NCBI GenBank assembly: GCA_964598765.1
Contig: CAZRCZ010000008.1
Coordinates: 99,202 to 163,201 of the forward strand
Length of the DNA stretch: 64,000 nucleotides
DNA from: CAZRCZ01 sp964598765
Lineage (GTDB): Bacteria; Sumerlaeota; Sumerlaeia; MVZB01; JAJFLK01
Direction: 5' to 3'
The notes under the pieces were generated by a model. It made no database searches. It was given only the letters and a program-made list of their open reading frames with translations, and was not told the DNA's origin. Below, one piece after another: positions 34,755-42,343 of the stretch. Both the position numbers and the translations under genes were made by a program. Each line of letters begins with the position of its first letter. The first letter of the stretch is position 1.

Positions 34755-35174
34755 ATGGGCAAACTGAATTCTCCCAAACGAAACCTGAATGTCCGCAGAC
34801 GCGAGACTGGTCGGAAGGCCACGGCAACTGGCGGACGACTTAGCTTGAAGCTACGTTTGATTGTGGATGGAGTTCGCGCCATCGGTCCGGGGAAGGCCGA
34901 TCTTTTGGAAGGAATCCAATGCGAGGGTTCAATCATGGATGCCGCCCGCAAGATGAAGATGTCTTACCGCCGGGCATGGGGGCTGGTGCGGGAGATGAAC
35001 AAATGCTTTTCCGCCCCGCTTGTGGAAGCTCGGGTCGGAGGCGCCTCCGGCGGAAAAGCCCGGCTCAGTCCGCTGGGCATCGAAGTTTTGCGTTACTATC
35101 GCTCGGCCGAAGTTTCCGCCACCAAGGCCGCCGAGCCGGGAATCTCGGCGCTCCGCCAGAAACTCCGCGGGTAG
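34755..35174 (+). CDS. ModE-like molybdate-type transcriptional regulator (DNA-binding domain only)
   Basis: ATG 34749 or 34755 are both possible starts; no clear ribosome site distinguishes them. The protein is the N-terminal winged-helix domain of ModE: GPGKADLLEGIQCEGSIMDAAR, MSYRRAWGLVREMNKCF and the wing VGGASGGKARLSPLGIEVL. The C-terminal TOBE/MOP molybdate-binding domains of E. coli ModE are missing, as in many short ModE-like proteins. It would bind a palindromic operator as a dimer. A fitting 24-bp palindrome starts 36 bp after its stop codon, over the promoter of the Mo-pterin-type gene. Confidence 0.85.
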   Translation: MGKLNSPKRNLNVRRRETGRKATATGGRLSLKLRLIVDGVRAIGPGKADLLEGIQCEGSIMDAARKMKMSYRRAWGLVREMNKCFSAPLVEARVGGASGGKARLSPLGIEVLRYYRSAEVSATKAAEPGISALRQKLRG

Positions 35175-35188
35175 TTTTCAATTTACCG

Positions 35189-35224
35189 TTGACCCCCGCG
35201 CCAAGATCTCGTTATGTTTATCCA
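35189..35224 (+). promoter_or_regulatory. Sigma70-type promoter giving an apparently leaderless mRNA
   Basis: TTGACC (35189-35194) and TATGTT (35213-35218) are separated by 18 bp, a normal spacing. The transcription start expected 6-7 bp after the -10 box falls on the ATG at 35224. There is no ribosome site upstream of that ATG, in line with a leaderless transcript. Confidence 0.6.
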
Positions 35225-35233
35225 TGCATAACG
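35210..35233 (+). promoter_or_regulatory. Putative ModE operator overlapping the -10 box and start codon
   Basis: CGTTATG at 35210-35216 and its exact inverted copy CATAACG at 35227-35233 are separated by 10 bp, 24 bp in total. This is the layout and the outer sequence of the E. coli modA operator as I remember it. A ModE-like gene ends 36 bp upstream. Binding would cover the -10 element and the start codon and should repress. Confidence 0.7.
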
Positions 35234-35829
35234 AGTCCGGCGGCAGAACCACGCGGGGCATTAGGCCGACGCCAATTTTCTTGTTTTTCCTTATCGGGGC
35301 GGTCGCGTTTGCCCAAAATTCGAACGGCACCAACCTATTGCCGCCTGCGTTGATTGTCTCCGGCGATCTGCCGACCACCGGAGTCTTGTCTCTTGAGCAG
35401 ATTCAATCGCTCGCATCCATCGAAGTTGAATGGAGTCATGACAATGAAACCCACCGGGTGATTGGAATTCCATTGGAGAGAATTCTCACGCGATTCGGTT
35501 TCGATTCCGGCCCGCACGGCCGCGAGCTTCAAAACAACGCCGAGCGGCGTAGCGGCTGGCGGAAGGTGATCGTGGCATCGGCGCCGGATGGATTCCAAGC
35601 CGTGTTCACCTGCGCCGAAGTGTTCGGGGAAATCGGCCCCTCCAAGGTCTTGATAGTCTGGCGGGTGGACGGGAAACCGCTTCCCCCGGACTCCGGTCCT
35701 TTGCGGCTAATCGCGCTGTCGGACATGAAGGGATCGAGATCCATCCGCCAGCTCCGTCGTCTTGAGATCGTGGATATGCGAAGAATTGTCCCTCCGATGG
35801 TTGGGGAATTGCGTCGTGCATCCCCCTAA
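35224..35829 (+). CDS. Exported small molybdopterin-type (SUOX-fold-like) domain protein
   Basis: From ATG 35224 a signal peptide (IFLFFLIGAVAFAQ) leads into one domain with ALIVSGDLPTTGVLSLEQI, GIPLERILTRFGF, VIVASAPDGFQAVFTCAEV and DSGPLRLIALSDMKGSRSIRQ. This pattern is the oxidoreductase molybdopterin-binding (sulfite-oxidase/YedY-like) fold in its short form. The cofactor-binding cysteine of YedY is not obvious, although one Cys lies in TCAEV. Short members often sit beside ModE-like genes, as here. Function may be Mo-cofactor or tungstate handling in the periplasm. The next gene overlaps its 3' end by 14 bp. Confidence 0.75.
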   Translation: MHNESGGRTTRGIRPTPIFLFFLIGAVAFAQNSNGTNLLPPALIVSGDLPTTGVLSLEQIQSLASIEVEWSHDNETHRVIGIPLERILTRFGFDSGPHGRELQNNAERRSGWRKVIVASAPDGFQAVFTCAEVFGEIGPSKVLIVWRVDGKPLPPDSGPLRLIALSDMKGSRSIRQLRRLEIVDMRRIVPPMVGELRRASP

Positions 35830-36457
35830 AAACGCCGCCTTTTCCCTGATTGAATTGCTCGTCGTGGTCGGAGTCGTCGCCGTTTTGGCGGCCATTGCGG
35901 TGCCCAATATGCTCGAGGCCCAAGTCCGCGCCAAAATATCGCGAGCCAAAGCGGATATGCGAGCCTTGGCGGTCGCCATTGAGAGCTACGGAGTCGATCA
36001 TGGGGACTATCCGATTGCTTGGGGGCTACAGGTTGAAGGGCGGGACTCGCTCCAGTCGCTTTCAACTCCCGTTGCTTATATGGCATCGGGGGACGTGGAG
36101 GACCCCTTCGCAAAGAGCAACCGTTCCCGTTACGAATCGGTCCTCCTGTATGAGGATGTCAACGACGAGGGGCGCATGATCGAATCTCCACCTCAATCCA
36201 AATACAGCGCGCCTCCCGATGGCGCGCCGATCAAATGGTGGTGGATCGCCAGCCGCGGACCGGATCAAGGATTCGGCTTCGGCGCCCCTGTTCAGGATCC
36301 CGAGGGGAATCTGTGGAAGAAATTTTACAAATGCGACCTCGACCCGGGAGCTTGGCTGACGGTCGTCTATGATCCAACGAATGGAAGCGTGAGTTTGGGC
36401 AATATCTATCGCGCGGGCGGGGCGGTTCGAGGTTTCGCCGGGCAGACCATGCGGTGA
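35816..36457 (+). CDS. Type II secretion-type pseudopilin
   Basis: A GTG at 35816 with GGGGAA about 9 nt upstream gives MHPPKNAAFSLIELLVVVGVV. The class III prepilin signal is clear: short basic leader, cut before F, Glu at +5 and a 20-residue hydrophobic helix, then the PNMLEAQVRAKISRAKADMR stalk typical of these lineages. The residue before the cleavage site is Ala rather than Gly, which some prepilin peptidases accept. The globular domain is about 190 residues. The start lies inside the end of the Mo-domain gene, so the two are co-transcribed, an odd pairing. Confidence 0.85.
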   Translation: MHPPKNAAFSLIELLVVVGVVAVLAAIAVPNMLEAQVRAKISRAKADMRALAVAIESYGVDHGDYPIAWGLQVEGRDSLQSLSTPVAYMASGDVEDPFAKSNRSRYESVLLYEDVNDEGRMIESPPQSKYSAPPDGAPIKWWWIASRGPDQGFGFGAPVQDPEGNLWKKFYKCDLDPGAWLTVVYDPTNGSVSLGNIYRAGGAVRGFAGQTMR

Positions 36458-36492
36458 TCTCGATCAAGTTAATGAAGGAAAAATGAGAGCCA

Positions 36493-37398
36493 ATGAAATT
36501 GAAGAAATTAACCCCAACTTTGTTCATCGTCAGTCTCGCGTTTTTGGCGCGCCCCTTTGCCGCAACCTTCAGCGGAACGGCCGAAACGGACGACGCGACG
36601 GTTTTTTCCGATCAACCGACGGGCAATGCGGGGGCGGCAACCGAATGTCGCTCCGGGCGTAACGGCACGGGTGCGTATCGAAGATTTCTAATCTGGTTTG
36701 ATCTTTCCACCATTCCAGCAAATGCAACGGTCAGTTCCGCCTCGCTCGACCTTACGCTGACCTCCGCGCCAGTGGGCGGTCCCGCTTCGACCAATCAAAA
36801 GCTCTGCCTGTTGACCAACTCATGGGTGGAAGGCACGGGGACCGACCTCAATGGCTTGAATGTCGTCACCGGAGCAGTCTCTTGGAATTCACGCATGGAA
36901 GGATCGGTCACTTGGACTTCGGCGGGAGGCGATTTCATTACAACCCCGACGGCAACGCTGAGCGTCACCAAATCAATCGGCGGCGTCTATACATGGTCGG
37001 GCGCGGGGGTCGCGAACGACGTTCAATCTTGGATAGCAACCGGCGGGACAAATAATTTCGGATGGATTCTCATTGGCGATGAGGCCGTCTCCCAAAGTAT
37101 TCGCGGATACGCAACATCCGAGGCGACCTCCGGAGTGCCTGTGTTAACAGTCACTTACACGACACCGACGGCTACTCCCACCCCCTCTCCAACCCGATCT
37201 CCTACTCCTTCGCCAACGGCAACCATCACTCCTACTCCTACCGACACCCCGACTTCCACTCCTTCCCCCACAGGAACCCCCACGGCAACCATCACCGATA
37301 CCACAACACCGACTCCCTCGATGACCCCAACCCCTTCACCCACCGATACGCCGACTCCCACCCACAATTCCACGCGAAATTGGGATTTGTATGAATAA
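36493..37398 (+). CDS. Secreted DNRLRE-domain protein with Thr/Pro linker and RNWDLYE tail
   Basis: A signal peptide (1-24, to RPFAAT) precedes a jelly-roll DNRLRE-type domain (ATVFSDQPTGNAG, RRFLIWFDLSTIPANATVSS, NDVQSWIATG). It is followed by a Thr/Pro-rich linker (about residues 222-290, TPTPSPTRSPTPSP) and the tail NSTRNWDLYE before the stop codon. Such domains attach surface or cell-wall proteins to polysaccharide or each other. The tail matches the ends of the giant protein (418-8118) and of the partial gene at 63708-64000, but the linker here has few arginines. It lies 35 bp after the pseudopilin gene. Confidence 0.85.
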   Translation: MKLKKLTPTLFIVSLAFLARPFAATFSGTAETDDATVFSDQPTGNAGAATECRSGRNGTGAYRRFLIWFDLSTIPANATVSSASLDLTLTSAPVGGPASTNQKLCLLTNSWVEGTGTDLNGLNVVTGAVSWNSRMEGSVTWTSAGGDFITTPTATLSVTKSIGGVYTWSGAGVANDVQSWIATGGTNNFGWILIGDEAVSQSIRGYATSEATSGVPVLTVTYTTPTATPTPSPTRSPTPSPTATITPTPTDTPTSTPSPTGTPTATITDTTTPTPSMTPTPSPTDTPTPTHNSTRNWDLYE

Positions 37399-37467
37399 TT
37401 TGTTCGTCCTTGCTTGCCGTCTGCCGCGCCTAGCGCTAGAATTCCAATTCGTTGGAATGAAAGCCAG

Positions 37468-38229
37468 ATGGTGCGCTCGGATGAAAACAACGGCGTGGAC
37501 GTGGTGATTGACGACCGCGAACGCGCGGCAAAATTGGATCAAGCCGTTGCGGAAATATCCGGCGTCGCGCCCCGCGTCGAACGATTGACCGTCGGCGACG
37601 TGTTGGTCGGCAGGCGGTTTTTGATCGAACGCAAGGCTACCGCCGATTTTATCGCTTCCATTCTCGACGAGCGGCTCTTCAACCAAATGGCGCAATTGGC
37701 GTCGCAACCCTTCGAGCCGATTCTGATTTTGGAGGGGGAATTCGATCCGAATTCCGGTTCGGGAATTTCAGCGCGCGCGTTGCGCGGGGCAATGTTGAGC
37801 GTGAGTCTCGATTGGGGCGTTCCGATTTTGCGCGCGCGGTCGGTCCGGGAAACGGCCCAGTGGATTCAGGCGTTGATTGGCCGGATTCAAAAATCCGTAG
37901 GTTCCCCCGATTGGCGGAACGTCTCGCCGACCGGACAAAGAACACCCCGCCGCCAAGTTCCCGCCCGTCCCCGCAGAAAATCCGTTTCGCCCGAATCGCG
38001 CCGACGCAAGCAAGAGATCGAATTGCTCCGCCAACTCCCCGGCGTCGGAACGCTCCGCGCCGAGACGCTCCTGCAAAAATTCGGAAATCTCCCCGGCGTC
38101 ATCCGCGCCTCGATTTTCGATCTGGCCGAGACCGACGGAATCGGCAACCGCCTTGCGGAACAAATTTTCACGGCCTTGCACGACGAACCACCGGGCAGAG
38201 ATAAGCTAAGCGAGAAATCGAGAGGCTGA
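37468..38229 (+). CDS. XPF/ERCC4-type structure-specific nuclease with tandem HhH
   Basis: From ATG 37468 (253 aa) the protein has an ERCC4 nuclease domain: VVIDDRERA (D16, E18), GD at 43-44, IERKATADF (E54-R55-K56, D60), the GDx(n)ERKxxxD active site of XPF, Hef and Mus81. After a basic Pro/Ser/Arg linker comes a double helix-hairpin-helix (LLRQLPGVGTLRAETLLQKF, AETDGIGNRLAEQIF) that binds DNA. The helicase domain of archaeal Hef is missing. It would cut branched or flap DNA in repair. This family is mainly archaeal and eukaryotic and sporadic in bacteria. Confidence 0.85.
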   Translation: MVRSDENNGVDVVIDDRERAAKLDQAVAEISGVAPRVERLTVGDVLVGRRFLIERKATADFIASILDERLFNQMAQLASQPFEPILILEGEFDPNSGSGISARALRGAMLSVSLDWGVPILRARSVRETAQWIQALIGRIQKSVGSPDWRNVSPTGQRTPRRQVPARPRRKSVSPESRRRKQEIELLRQLPGVGTLRAETLLQKFGNLPGVIRASIFDLAETDGIGNRLAEQIFTALHDEPPGRDKLSEKSRG

Positions 38230-38255
38230 CTCAGCTTCAAGGGGTTTTCCTAAGA

Positions 38256-38613
38256 ATGAAATATGATCTTATTGTATCAATCCCGCTCTTGCTTGCGTGT
38301 GGACTTGCCTGTCACAACGAGAATAAACCAATCGTCAGACAGACGAGCGGACATATGAAGCCGCCTCAACCTGTCTCGGAAAACGAACCTCAAGATGTTT
38401 CGGATAGTGAAAAGGATTGGGCCATCGCCATCGCAAAAGCCGAAGTCAAAAAAAAGGGGGGAAGCCAAAATAGATGAATCCTCGATTTCGGTCTGGTTCG
38501 ACGATGAACATTACTGGGTGGGGTTAATTTTCTTGCCTCCGAGGCCGGGCGGACACGCGACTGTTAAGATCTCGAAGGAAGGAAAAATAATCCAATGGCA
38601 CGGTGGCGCGTGA
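38256..38613 (+). pseudogene. Small lipoprotein gene broken by a frameshift in an A8G6 run
   Basis: Frame 1 starts MKYDLIVSIPLLLACGLAC (lipobox) and reads through AIAIAKAEVKKKGG, then hits a TGA at 38475. Frame 2 continues from the same point as EAKIDESSISVWFDDEHYWVGLIF and ends ...SKEGKIIQWHGGA at 38613. The two frames join at a run of eight A and six G (38448-38461); removing one base gives a single 118-residue lipoprotein. The end resembles PepSY-like or other small periplasmic domains. It may be a real frameshift, a phase-variable switch or a sequencing error in a homopolymer. Confidence 0.7.
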
Positions 38614-38631
38614 CCCCCAGTAAGCATCTGC

Positions 38632-38817
38632 TTAACGGCTCATAATAAAAACCACCAACGCAATGACCAGCGTCAGGGCGAGAAACTTGATCCACCTGCG
38701 GAACGTTTCCTTAACAATGACCGCCGGACGGCGGTTTTCGTTCACGCTGATGGAGAGACAAATCGCGCCAGAAAGATAAATCATCGAACTGAAATAGAGG
38801 ATTCCGAGAGGGGTCAT
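38632..38817 (-). CDS. Small two-helix membrane protein
   Basis: The 61 residues contain two membrane helices (GILYFSSMIYLSGAICLSI and IKFLALTLVIALVVFIM) around a basic loop. The start overlaps the stop of the upstream membrane protein gene by four bases (ATGA), so it is the last member of the cytochrome-led operon. No family is recognised. Confidence 0.65.
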   Translation of the reverse strand: MTPLGILYFSSMIYLSGAICLSISVNENRRPAVIVKETFRRWIKFLALTLVIALVVFIMSR

Positions 38818-39326
38818 GTTTTGCTTTTCCCTTCCTCGGCGTCCTCGGATTCCTCCAACGCTTGCTCCTGCGCCAGAAAACGGAGATGCGGTTTGACGAG
38901 GCGGTCGTAAAAATTGCCGATGGCGAAATAATTCAGCGCGCCGGCGACGATCAGATAATAACTTCCCAATTCATAATAAGGATGCTGGGGAATGCCGCCG
39001 AGCCGTCCGAGTCCCCTGAACATCGCGGGCCAATGACCGGCGGCGAAACTAATCAGCGCCGGAAGCCCGCTCCCCAGTTGAACGATGAACGTGAAATTGT
39101 TGATGAGGTTGAATTCCTCGTCGTGAATGGACCAGCTCGGCCACGCCACCGCGCTATGGAGCGAGATGCCGATCCCGAACGTCACGGCGACGAGAAAAAA
39201 ATGCGTCAAGCCGCGGGTCCGACGGCCGCAAAGAATAAACCCTCCGCCGGGGATCAACCATCCGATGAGCAATCCCAACCAGCCCAGAAGCGGCGGAACC
39301 GGAGTGCGTGGGGTGGGTTCGTTCAT
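38814..39326 (-). CDS. Polytopic membrane protein (DUF6677-like)
   Basis: The protein has four predicted membrane helices, starting PPLLGWLGLLIGWLIPGGGF, and an acidic C-terminal tail (EEGKSKT). The first helix pair with a short GRRTRG loop resembles DUF6677-type proteins, though this is a weak call. It overlaps the upstream cytochrome gene and the downstream small membrane gene by four bases each, so three genes are translationally coupled. It may anchor or assist the cytochrome protein in the membrane. Confidence 0.6.
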   Translation of the reverse strand: MNEPTPRTPVPPLLGWLGLLIGWLIPGGGFILCGRRTRGLTHFFLVAVTFGIGISLHSAVAWPSWSIHDEEFNLINNFTFIVQLGSGLPALISFAAGHWPAMFRGLGRLGGIPQHPYYELGSYYLIVAGALNYFAIGNFYDRLVKPHLRFLAQEQALEESEDAEEGKSKT

Positions 39327-40564
39327 TCTTCGGTGAGTTGCAGGACGACGCTCAGCGTCTCCCCCTCCGGCGCCGTGCCATAGGTCGCCTTCCTGACGGT
39401 CATATTCGGGTTGTTGGCGTTCTCTCTGGAATTTTGGTAGGAGGCAATCGCCTCCAGCTTCGCTCCCGCCGGAAGCGAAATCGGTTCGGCAGGGGCGTAG
39501 AGAGTTTGCAGGTCGTAGCTGTAGCCGTCAATTTTCAACAGTTTTTCATCCTTGCCGTCGAGCTGGTGGGCAATCAGTTCCAGCTTGGTTCCGAGATAAT
39601 GCATTTGGGGAAGGATGGAGTAAATTTTAACGCCCTTGTCCAATTTCAATTCCGCCGTCACGTTTTGTTCCATCGCCTCGGCGGGAATTTCAGGTTTCAG
39701 ATTCTGAACGGTCTTGGTTATCAGTTCTTTCGGTGGCGCGCCTTTGGCGAAATGAAGGGCGACCTTGGATCGGTCCTTCATTTCGGCTCCGTTCGTCTTG
39801 TAGTGGTTGATCAGAGCGAGTTTCGATCCCTTCGGAATCAGTATGCCCGTTCCGCCGGGAAACTTCTCGATCAAACTCATCCCTCTGTTCCAGAAGGCGA
39901 CGCCCGGCTTGCCCATTTCGGCTTGGATCAAGTCGAAGCAAGATTCCAACTTGGATTTTTCCATGCTTGCCGGAACGATGGAAAGAGACATTTGCTGAAC
40001 GGCGTCAATTTCTCCCGGACGAAGTTCGATTCCTTCGACCCAAGTGTCGGCGGTAAAGCCGGGATCAAGCAAACCGAGATTGTAGAGGTCCCCGCCTTGC
40101 GACGGGATGGAGAATTCCTCCGTCGCGATTTCCTTGTCCGGTTTGCCCAGCGTCCAAGGCTTGGAATAATCCATTGGCGCGGGCGCGTCTTTGGCGTCTC
40201 CTTCCGTGGCTTTGGTTTCGACCCAAGAACTGATCGTCTTAATTTCGGCTTCGGTCAGTCGTCCCCCGTTTCTCCATTTTCCGATTTCCGAATCGGCCTT
40301 CCAAGGAGGCATGGATTTGTCGTTCACGACTTTTTTCGTGGATCGAATCCATGGGCGCATTTCGGCGTAGGTTTCGAACGATTGCGGCGCGGTTCCCCCT
40401 TTGTGGTGACAACTCAAGCAGTGCTTTTGGAGAATCGGCTGGACGTCTTTGTAATAAGTCGGAATGGTTTGGGGCGGAGTCTGGCCTTGCACGCTAAAAG
40501 CAACAAGCGACACAAACACGATCAAAATAAAGGCATTTCGGCGCAAAGGAGATAACTTGCTCAT
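39323..40564 (-). CDS. Exported cytochrome c with PHM-like monooxygenase domain lacking the HH pair
   Basis: The start at ATG 40564 gives a signal peptide (to SVQGQ) and then a c-type heme site, C49-L-S-C-H53, with likely axial Met in SMPPWKAD. The C-terminal 270 residues match copper type II ascorbate-dependent monooxygenase-like domains often fused to cytochrome c (VEGIELRPGEIDAV, PKGSKLALINHYKTNG, LPQMHYLGT). In typical members the first copper site begins with His-His after the RPG segment; here this position reads QQ (190-191). The later His ligands in NHYK and QMHYLG remain. It may be a one-copper or non-catalytic form. First gene of a three-gene operon. Confidence 0.75.
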   Translation of the reverse strand: MSKLSPLRRNAFILIVFVSLVAFSVQGQTPPQTIPTYYKDVQPILQKHCLSCHHKGGTAPQSFETYAEMRPWIRSTKKVVNDKSMPPWKADSEIGKWRNGGRLTEAEIKTISSWVETKATEGDAKDAPAPMDYSKPWTLGKPDKEIATEEFSIPSQGGDLYNLGLLDPGFTADTWVEGIELRPGEIDAVQQMSLSIVPASMEKSKLESCFDLIQAEMGKPGVAFWNRGMSLIEKFPGGTGILIPKGSKLALINHYKTNGAEMKDRSKVALHFAKGAPPKELITKTVQNLKPEIPAEAMEQNVTAELKLDKGVKIYSILPQMHYLGTKLELIAHQLDGKDEKLLKIDGYSYDLQTLYAPAEPISLPAGAKLEAIASYQNSRENANNPNMTVRKATYGTAPEGETLSVVLQLTEE

Positions 40565-40753
40565 GGGCGTTGCTTCCGGAAGCAACGCGGAAGCGGAGCG
40601 GATTTTAGAGTCTCGCGTTTCCCACGGCAAGGATTAACTACGCTCAAAACCAAGTTTGATCGCGGATTGCTCATCAGATGCGGAAGGGCCTGTGGAATTG
40701 GTCACGCGCCAAGGGTTGATTTCGCACTCCATATTGGCCGATGATAAAGGCTG

Positions 40754-42343
40754 ATGAAACCATCGGAAACCATCGCCCGAGGGGAGAAGGAGACGGCCAA
40801 GTCCGAGAACCGGTTGGCGGAGGAGAAAACCGCAGGGCGGGGTTACCTTCGATTGGCTATTTCGATTCCGGCGATTTTGACGCTTGCGATTCTTGCCTAT
40901 GGCGTGACTTCGCTATTGTTGATCGAGGGGCAATGGGACGCGTTGGACAAGGCAGGCGCGGGCTTGATCGCGGCGGACCTTTTGCGCGGGCATCTTTACG
41001 CGATGCTGATCCTGACGGTCTGCGCCGTGGCGGCGGGACTGGGATTGGCGTTTGACATCCTCCGCCCCATCCGGGCAGTGCGGGAAACCGCGCGCAAGGT
41101 GGCCGCCGGCGAGCTTGATCTTCGCGCTCCGCGCCTGACCTCGGCGCCGGAGTTGGGCGATCTATCGCGCTCTTTCAACAGCATGATCGAGTTTGTCAAC
41201 TCCAGTATCGAGGAACGCAACCGATATTTGATCGAGGGAATCGTGACGGGTATTTTGACCGCCGACCGCGTCGGGCGAGTCACGGCGATCAATTCCACCG
41301 GATCAAAAATTCTCGGCATCGAAGGTTCGGAAATCGCCGGAAAGACCGTGTCCGAATTACGCGACGCTCTTCCGTCCCGATTGCATCCGTTCTGGGATTA
41401 CTTGGAGGAATCCTTGCGCGAGGAAAGAACCCGGATGCCCGTCGAAATCGAATTCAGCGACGCGCGCGAAAAGAAATCGCTTCTTGCCGCTATGTCATTC
41501 TTGCGCGACACGGCGGGGCATCCCTCCGGAATCATGGTCAATTTTCGAGACGCGGCGGAGATTCGGAGCCTCAATGAGCAACTAAGCAAAACGGACCGTT
41601 TGGCCGCGCTCGGAACCTTCACCATGGGATTGGCTCACGAATTGCGCAATCCGCTGGGATCCATTAAGGGAGTGGTGCAACTTCTCAAACTCGATTCGTC
41701 CGTTCCTTCGTCCTCGCGGGAATATTTGGATCGGATCGTCCGTGAGGTGGACCGGCTTGATCGGTTTGTTCGGGAACTGCTCGATCTTTCCAGCCCGTCC
41801 ATTCTTCCGCCGGAGCCGACGCAACTGAGCGACGTTCTCCGGGCGGCGGCGTTGGCGGCGCGCGATTCGTCGGAGGGTTTTGCGGAGAAAAGGATCGAGC
41901 TGATCGAGGATTACGCCGACGCTTCTCCGGTATTGATTGAGCCGGAGCGTCTGCGACGGGCGTTCTTCAACATCATCCGCAACGCCTGCGAGGCGACTCC
42001 CGCCGGAGGCAAAATTACCCTGCGAACGTCCGCGCGGACGGAGGGGGCAAATCGGTATGCGATTGCTCAAATCCAAAATACCGGCTCCACGATTCGACCG
42101 GAAGATCGCCCGAAAATTTTCGAGCCGTTTTTCACCACCAAGGACAAGGGGACCGGATTGGGCCTCACGATGGCGCATCAGATCATCGCGCAACAGCACG
42201 GGACTTTGGACGTGACGGTCGGAGACAATGAAGTCGCGTTTATCGCACAGTTTAAGGAAGCGCAAGAGTCCGAGCGGGACTGCGGGAACGGAACCGCTCC
42301 CTTCGATGAAATTCGAATGCAACGCGAGGCGGTTGGAACGTGA
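40754..42343 (+). CDS. NtrB-type membrane sensor histidine kinase
   Basis: Two membrane helices (33-57 and 80-100) enclose a short periplasmic loop. A HAMP domain (101-153, with ILRPIRAV) and a PAS domain (157-270) follow. The HisKA box is LAHELRNPLGSI with H295, and the HATPase has NIIRNACEA (N box) and GTGLGLTMA (G2). This is the usual layout of kinases paired with sigma54 regulators. The next gene, an NtrC-type regulator, starts with a GTG overlapping this stop codon by four bases. The short periplasmic loop suggests sensing inside the membrane or cytoplasm. Confidence 0.9.
   Translation: MKPSETIARGEKETAKSENRLAEEKTAGRGYLRLAISIPAILTLAILAYGVTSLLLIEGQWDALDKAGAGLIAADLLRGHLYAMLILTVCAVAAGLGLAFDILRPIRAVRETARKVAAGELDLRAPRLTSAPELGDLSRSFNSMIEFVNSSIEERNRYLIEGIVTGILTADRVGRVTAINSTGSKILGIEGSEIAGKTVSELRDALPSRLHPFWDYLEESLREERTRMPVEIEFSDAREKKSLLAAMSFLRDTAGHPSGIMVNFRDAAEIRSLNEQLSKTDRLAALGTFTMGLAHELRNPLGSIKGVVQLLKLDSSVPSSSREYLDRIVREVDRLDRFVRELLDLSSPSILPPEPTQLSDVLRAAALAARDSSEGFAEKRIELIEDYADASPVLIEPERLRRAFFNIIRNACEATPAGGKITLRTSARTEGANRYAIAQIQNTGSTIRPEDRPKIFEPFFTTKDKGTGLGLTMAHQIIAQQHGTLDVTVGDNEVAFIAQFKEAQESERDCGNGTAPFDEIRMQREAVGT

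Noticed and set aside
35020..35223. Longer N-terminus for the Mo-domain protein
   Set aside because: The upstream part overlaps the ModE-like gene in another frame and would bury the signal peptide; the ATG at 35224 gives a normal exported protein.
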